Source: Aphidius gifuensis (Eukaryota; Arthropoda; Insecta; Hymenoptera; Braconidae). From it: a stretch of DNA of 64,000 bases. Shown here one piece after another: positions 59,501 through 64,000 of the stretch. Each line of letters starts with the position of its first letter. The first letter of the stretch is position 1. The DNA lies in NCBI RefSeq assembly GCF_014905175.1, contig NC_057791.1:992001-1056000 (forward strand), given 5' to 3'. Position numbers and translations under genes: made by a program. Under the pieces are notes generated by a model. It had not been told where the DNA came from, did not search any database, and worked only from the letters and a program-made list of their open reading frames with translations.

Positions 59501-61839
59501 AACTTTTAGCAAATGGTGTTAAAAATGGTATTATTTCATCTTTAGCTATTGCTTGTAATAAACGTGGTGCACCAGTTAATGATTGTAAACCAGCACCAAG
59601 TGTTGATAAAAATGAACCAATTAATATAACCCATTCATTTGGCCATGCAATATTTGCAACAACAAGTCTACCACCAATACTTTGACCAAATTTATCACGT
59701 AATAATAAATTATCAACAGTACCAGCAAATAATAATACTGATGATAAATATACTGTTGATGTTGTTAATATTGCACAAATTGTACCAATTGGAATTGATT
59801 TTTGTGCATTTGCCAAATCACCAGAACGATTTGATCCAGCCATTATACCTAAAACAAAATTATTTTTAAATATTAAATTATAGAAATAATAATAGTGTTT
59901 TTAAAAAAAATTAATTTACCTGTTACTGATGGAAAAAATATACCAATCAAAAGAGTAAATGCTGTTGTTATATCAGATTGAATAAAATTATATGTTGATT
60001 TTGTTGTTTTTACTGTATCAGTTGTATTTGTTCCATAAGCAATATATTCTCCTTGTTGTTGAAAACGATCCCATATATTTTCTATAATAAAAAAAAAAAA
60101 AACAAATAAATAATTATTATTTAAAATACAAATTATAAAAAATAATATTATTATTTACCATGAAAAACACCACTGTTAAGACCAGGAAGACCAGATTTAA
60201 TAGTTATATTTGATTTTTTAAAATATTCATCACACATTCCATTATTGGTAACACCACAATATTCTTCATACATTTTTCCACCAGGATTTTTGTGGCAATC
60301 AGTTATGTCAATGTCTTTTACTAAACGATTACCAAGTACACATATTCTGAAGAGAAAAAAAAACAATTAAATACAAATGAAATTTTCCATCACAGATAAT
60401 TTATAATTAAATATAATTACTTTAATGCATCACTTCCATGAAAGTTGTAGAATATTCCAACATAAACAGCAGCAATTGAACATAATACACAGGCAAGTGC
60501 AACACAAGCAAATTTATTGACAAATTTAACACCAACAAATACGATGAAACCCATCATTGCAAGTAGTCCAGTACCATAAACACGAAAATTATTATACATG
60601 ACATTTGGATCTTTTGTTGGATCACCAAATATACTTAACCATGGTGCCATATATGTCTGTCAATTGAAATTATTATAAAATTATAATTATAAATTGTGAA
60701 TTTATATAAATAATAATTACCAAAACAATTTCAACAGCACCAATTGTATACATAGCTGCAGCAAATGTTGTGCCAGTATAAAATAACATACCAACAGCAC
60801 CACCAAATTCAGGACCAAGACTTCGTGATATCATAAAATATGAACCACCAGCTGGTACCACACCATTTGTTGCAATTGCACTCATACTTATTGCTGTTAA
60901 CATTGTCTAAATTTAAAAAAAAAAATGATAATTAATAAATCAAGATATAAGTAATTGATGATTTAAATAATATACTTACGACACAACAACATATTAGAAC
61001 AATCAAAAAACCACAAATTGCTCCAGCAGTACCAACAACCCAGGTAAGACGAATGAATAATATAACACCAAATATATTTTGTATACATGGTAAAAATACA
61101 CCAACAATTGTACCCATTCTTGCACCACCTCCACCACCACCACCTCCACCACCTCCACCACCGCCAGCATTTTGTCCTGGCTTACTGTCTGGATCAGTTG
61201 CTTGTGGTATTGTATTTTCATAACTTGCCAAATTTTTTAAAAATGTTGATGCCACTGGTCTATCATTAATATCATCCTGTTTATTTTAAAAAATTTATAT
61301 ATATTTTTTTTTTTTAATTCAATTTAATTTTGAAGGTCAAATCTGAAAATGGGCGTTGCCATTTTTATGGTAATTATTCAACTAGCATATCTTGTCATCA
61401 ATAAATTAAAACTACATGTAGTTTTGCTGTTTTTTTTTTTATGAAAAATGTGCAAATAAATTTATAGCCAAGTTTTTTTTTTTTGTGGGAAAAATAAAAT
61501 ATATATTTAAAATTTAATAAAATGAAATTAAAGTGTCATGTTGAGGTAAATAAAAATGTATAAAAATACAATGTGAAAGACGAGGGTGTTTAATTAGAAA
61601 AAAAAAAATTGTTGACTTGCTTAATTGTCATCTGTCTCAAGCTCATCAAGATTCAAAAAACATTTTAAATATTTATACATATATTTAGTTTATTTTATAT
61701 TCTTAATATTATTGTTAATTTAATTTTTTTTTTTTTTAAATAAATAAACTCACAGTGTAGAGATAGAGATTAGTTTCATAGCCAGATTTTTTTTCCAAAT
61801 TGGAACTATCAACAATTGGCTCAGCATCACCACCTCCAC
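56597..61839 (-). CDS. kcc: K-Cl cotransporter (SLC12A4-7 / kazachoc), first exon not found
   Basis: Exports K+ and Cl- electroneutrally, keeping neuronal Cl- low and controlling cell volume. Eleven exons (minus): 61754-61839, 60980-61276, 60721-60906, 60421-60656, 60159-60346, 59920-60081, 58410-59848, 58222-58329, 57103-57341, 56844-56983, 56597-56688; 1056 aa. The first listed exon starts in mid-codon, so an upstream exon with the ATG is missing. Signatures are PCIQNIFGVILFIRLTWVVG (TM1), AISMSAIATNGVVPAGGSYF, RSLGPEFGGAVG, the cysteine-bearing loop CVLGNRLV..YCG..MCDEYF, AGSNRSGDLANAQKSIPIGT, then a cytosolic domain with YTYERTLVMEQRNQMLREL, NLPGPPRD and the terminal GREVITMYS. A ~14-glycine tract just before TM1 is unusual. 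C-terminal exon 57103-57341 encodes an acidic K/D/S-rich linker. Confidence 0.95.
57905..58055. other. GC-richer island inside a KCC intron
   Basis: About 150 bases with many CpGs inside the AT-rich intron between exons 57103-57341 and 58222-58329. On the minus strand at least two frames stay open across it, one reading VLVTDKVPTLVDFNEVPDKE; on the plus strand one frame reads VQYDKPEVTIPCRVPR before a stop. Flanking splice sites are weak, so an alternative KCC exon is not well supported. It could be a fragment of another gene or mobile element. Conserved KCC proteins do not contain it as far as I know. Confidence 0.35.
61124..61165 (-). repeat. Poly-glycine (GGN) microsatellite in KCC coding sequence
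   Basis: A run of about 14 glycine codons (GGT with some GGA and GGC) in exon 60980-61276, between the N-terminal cytosolic region and the first membrane helix. The GG-rich codons contrast strongly with the AT-rich genome. Most KCC proteins have a short charged linker here. Confidence 0.9.
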
Positions 61840-64000
61840 CTTAAACAATGAAATAAAAAATGTAAATTGAATTAAAAATATTAACAAATGATGATAAATT
61901 ATACATTCAAAATATAAAAATTGAAATTTATAAAACAATAAATGAAAAATTAAAAAAAACATGAATACAATTGAAATAATAATACAAAGGAAATTCAGAA
62001 TGAGGCCAACATGATTTTCAATAAATATGAAAGCCTCTCATATCACAATTAAATTGTCGTGTTAATTTTTTAAATAAAATTAACTTATTGTACTTGATGA
62101 CACTAATATTATAATATCAAAGAAAATATTTTTTTTTAATTTGAAGTTTATAAAACTTTAAAAAATACATCGCTAATAGAAAAAATTTTTTTTGTTTTTT
62201 CAAATTAAACAGTTTATAATTTAAGTAAATAATTATTAAATTATTTTTTTTATTTTTATAAAAGCTCTAGTAGGCAATTGCAATTGCCCAGAGCAAAAAA
62301 AAAAAAAAAAATGCATTTATCAATATACTGCATTTAAATTACTGTGTGAAAAAAAATATATAAAATAATTTTATTAAACATGAACCACTTTAACTATAAA
62401 ATAATTATTTTAATATTTAAATATTCTTTTAAAGTTTAATTTTTTTTTCGTTTATTTATTTGATGATAATTATTAAACAAATATATTATTGGTAATTATT
62501 TTTAAAGTAAATTTATAAATTTTTTATAAAAATTCAAAAAAAAAAAAATGCATTGTAGCGAATAGTTTCAATTAAGTTTGTCCCTGAAAATGGCACGTGC
62601 AATGTAACAATCAGCACACTGACAGTGTCAATATATCAGCTATTTTTTTTTTTCTAAATAAGAAGGGGTGTATATATATAAAATAAAGAATATAAGAGAG
62701 CAAGTGTTGGACGAGGGCAATCGATTTATTCGATCGTTTTTAACTCTCATCTATTCTCAATACAAACTAGAGCATAATATATATAATTTTATTTTTTATT
62801 CTCATTAATATAAACATGAAAAATTTTTTTAAAAAGGCTTCAATTATTATTGCCAACACGTGGATAAATTAATGAGATTATTAATTTCTTTTTTAACCAA
62901 TTAATTTGATTATCATGTTAATCGAAATATCAATTAATTCGAATCGAAATTTCTATATCAATTGTATCATCAAAGAACCCGAAGTATTTAAATTAATTTT
63001 ATTAACAAATAAATAGCTTAACGTATTTTTTATATTTATTTATATTTAATTTATTTTGTTGAACGATATTTCATGCATGACATTATTGAACAATGATTAT
63101 TTCTGGCACGTAATATCACCGAATGCAGTCCAACCGTGTTCACTTCAATTAAGCTTCGTGACTATTTTACAAAAATTTCTTAACTCTGCAAAATCTTCAG
63201 CAACTTTTTATTCCTTTCAAATTAAATCCTACAAAAGTACCTGCTATTTTTTTTTTTTTTTTTTTTATTACTTTTTTATACATTTCATCTCGAGAGATAT
63301 CAACTTGAAATAATAAAATTTTTTATTAATACAATTGAAAGATTTTATGAATTACATTTGTAATGTTTATAAATATTTATTGAATTTCAAGTATTTACTT
63401 TATGAATTATTCGAGAGAATAAATTTTACTTTATTCAATTGATCATGTAACTGTGATATTTTTTAGATATTAAATTTACAATTTATCAAAGTGGATTATA
63501 TCAAAATAATAATCAACATATATACTTATTTATATTATACAATAAAATAACAAAATTTTGATAAATAATAATAATAATATTACTATATAATTATGTAAGA
63601 TTGTATGATAATAATTGTGGTGATTAAAACATCAAGTGATGTATGAGATAAACATAATAATTTGTTGTTTGTAAACATATTTTTAATATCATTATTTATC
63701 ACTGGTTTCATTACAAACAAGAGTAATTTTATGTCATTAAAAGTTTACCCTACAAATACATGTATCATCATTATAAAAAATGAAAAAAAAAAAAAATTCT
63801 CATTAGAACAAAAAATAATCTCTTTATTATATCATGAAAAAAAAACCATGGAAAATGTATTTTTTTTTTTTTTAAATGACAAATAGAAAAATTATTAAAT
63901 AATAAATGAAAAAAAGCTTTTAAACGAAAATAAATGATTTTTATTTTGTAAAAAATTATAATATATAAATAAATATTAATTAACTATATAATTATTTAAA
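61840..64000. other. Upstream intron/flank of KCC, AT-rich
   Basis: Should contain intron 1 and possibly the first exon and promoter of KCC, but no ATG exon with a matching phase-1 donor was found. 62570-62770 is less AT-rich: GGCACGTGC (~62590, E-box), a TATA-like GTATATATATAAAATAAAG (~62670), GGGCAATCGATTTATTCGAT (~62717, DRE-like) and an initiator-like TCTCATCTATTCTC. That makes it a candidate KCC promoter. The frames at 63056-63313 and 63662-63886 are not supported as genes. Confidence 0.35.

Overview
The window is eukaryotic nuclear DNA, very AT-rich and full of A/T homopolymers. Genes are split by many small introns and nearly all codons end in A or T. Gene content points to an arthropod, most likely an insect: a sigma-class GST, insect carcinine-transporter-like SLC22 genes, an alpha-2/delta subunit with a GPI-type tail, and a kazachoc-type KCC. 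The extreme AT bias resembles some parasitoid wasps (Hymenoptera), but that is inference. I see no bacterial, plasmid or CRISPR features.

Layout, left to right. (1) 1-380 is a GC-richer island that looks like the edge of a retroelement LTR. (2) 1085-2330 is a satellite array with a ~122 bp period. (3) 2699-6142 (-) is a ClC-3/4/5-type Cl-/H+ exchanger. (4) 6143-7788 is a divergent promoter region. (5) 7789-8926 (+) is eIF1A. (6) 11050-11814 (+) is ARF6. (7) 17366-24349 (+) is a 23-exon calcium channel alpha-2/delta subunit. (8) 27867-29139 (+) is a dihydrodiol dehydrogenase (DHDH). (9) 30021-34581 (+), 36214-38928 (+) and 40065-42639 (-) are three SLC22 organic-cation/carcinine transporter-like paralogs. 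A second block of the satellite (39117-39479) lies between the last two. (10) 42640-47700 is a gene-poor stretch that holds a duplicated copy of the flank upstream of the second transporter. (11) 47739-48144 (-) is a possible unrecognised two-exon coding remnant. (12) 50975-52257 (+) is a sigma-class GST. (13) 52258-56596 is gene-poor and contains a good pre-miRNA-like hairpin. (14) 56597-61839 (-) is a K-Cl cotransporter (KCC) whose first exon was not found.

I rebuilt gene models by joining frame-compatible exons at GT/AG sites. Each of the eight complete models closes to a whole number of codons, which is an internal check: ClC 837 aa, eIF1A 147, ARF6 175, alpha-2/delta 1201, DHDH 332, SLC22 643/572/598, GST 207 (that is nine proteins counting the three SLC22 copies separately). 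KCC gives 1056 aa without its N-terminal exon.

These are mostly ordinary housekeeping and membrane-transport genes that share no single pathway. ClC, KCC and alpha-2/delta all bear on neuronal ion handling, and the SLC22 cluster may handle histamine-related amines. The observations most worth checking are the two-site 122 bp satellite, the duplicated transporter upstream block at 46 kb, the hairpin at 55.9 kb, the degenerate MIDAS motif of the alpha-2/delta protein, and the possible hidden minus-strand gene at 47.7-48.1 kb.
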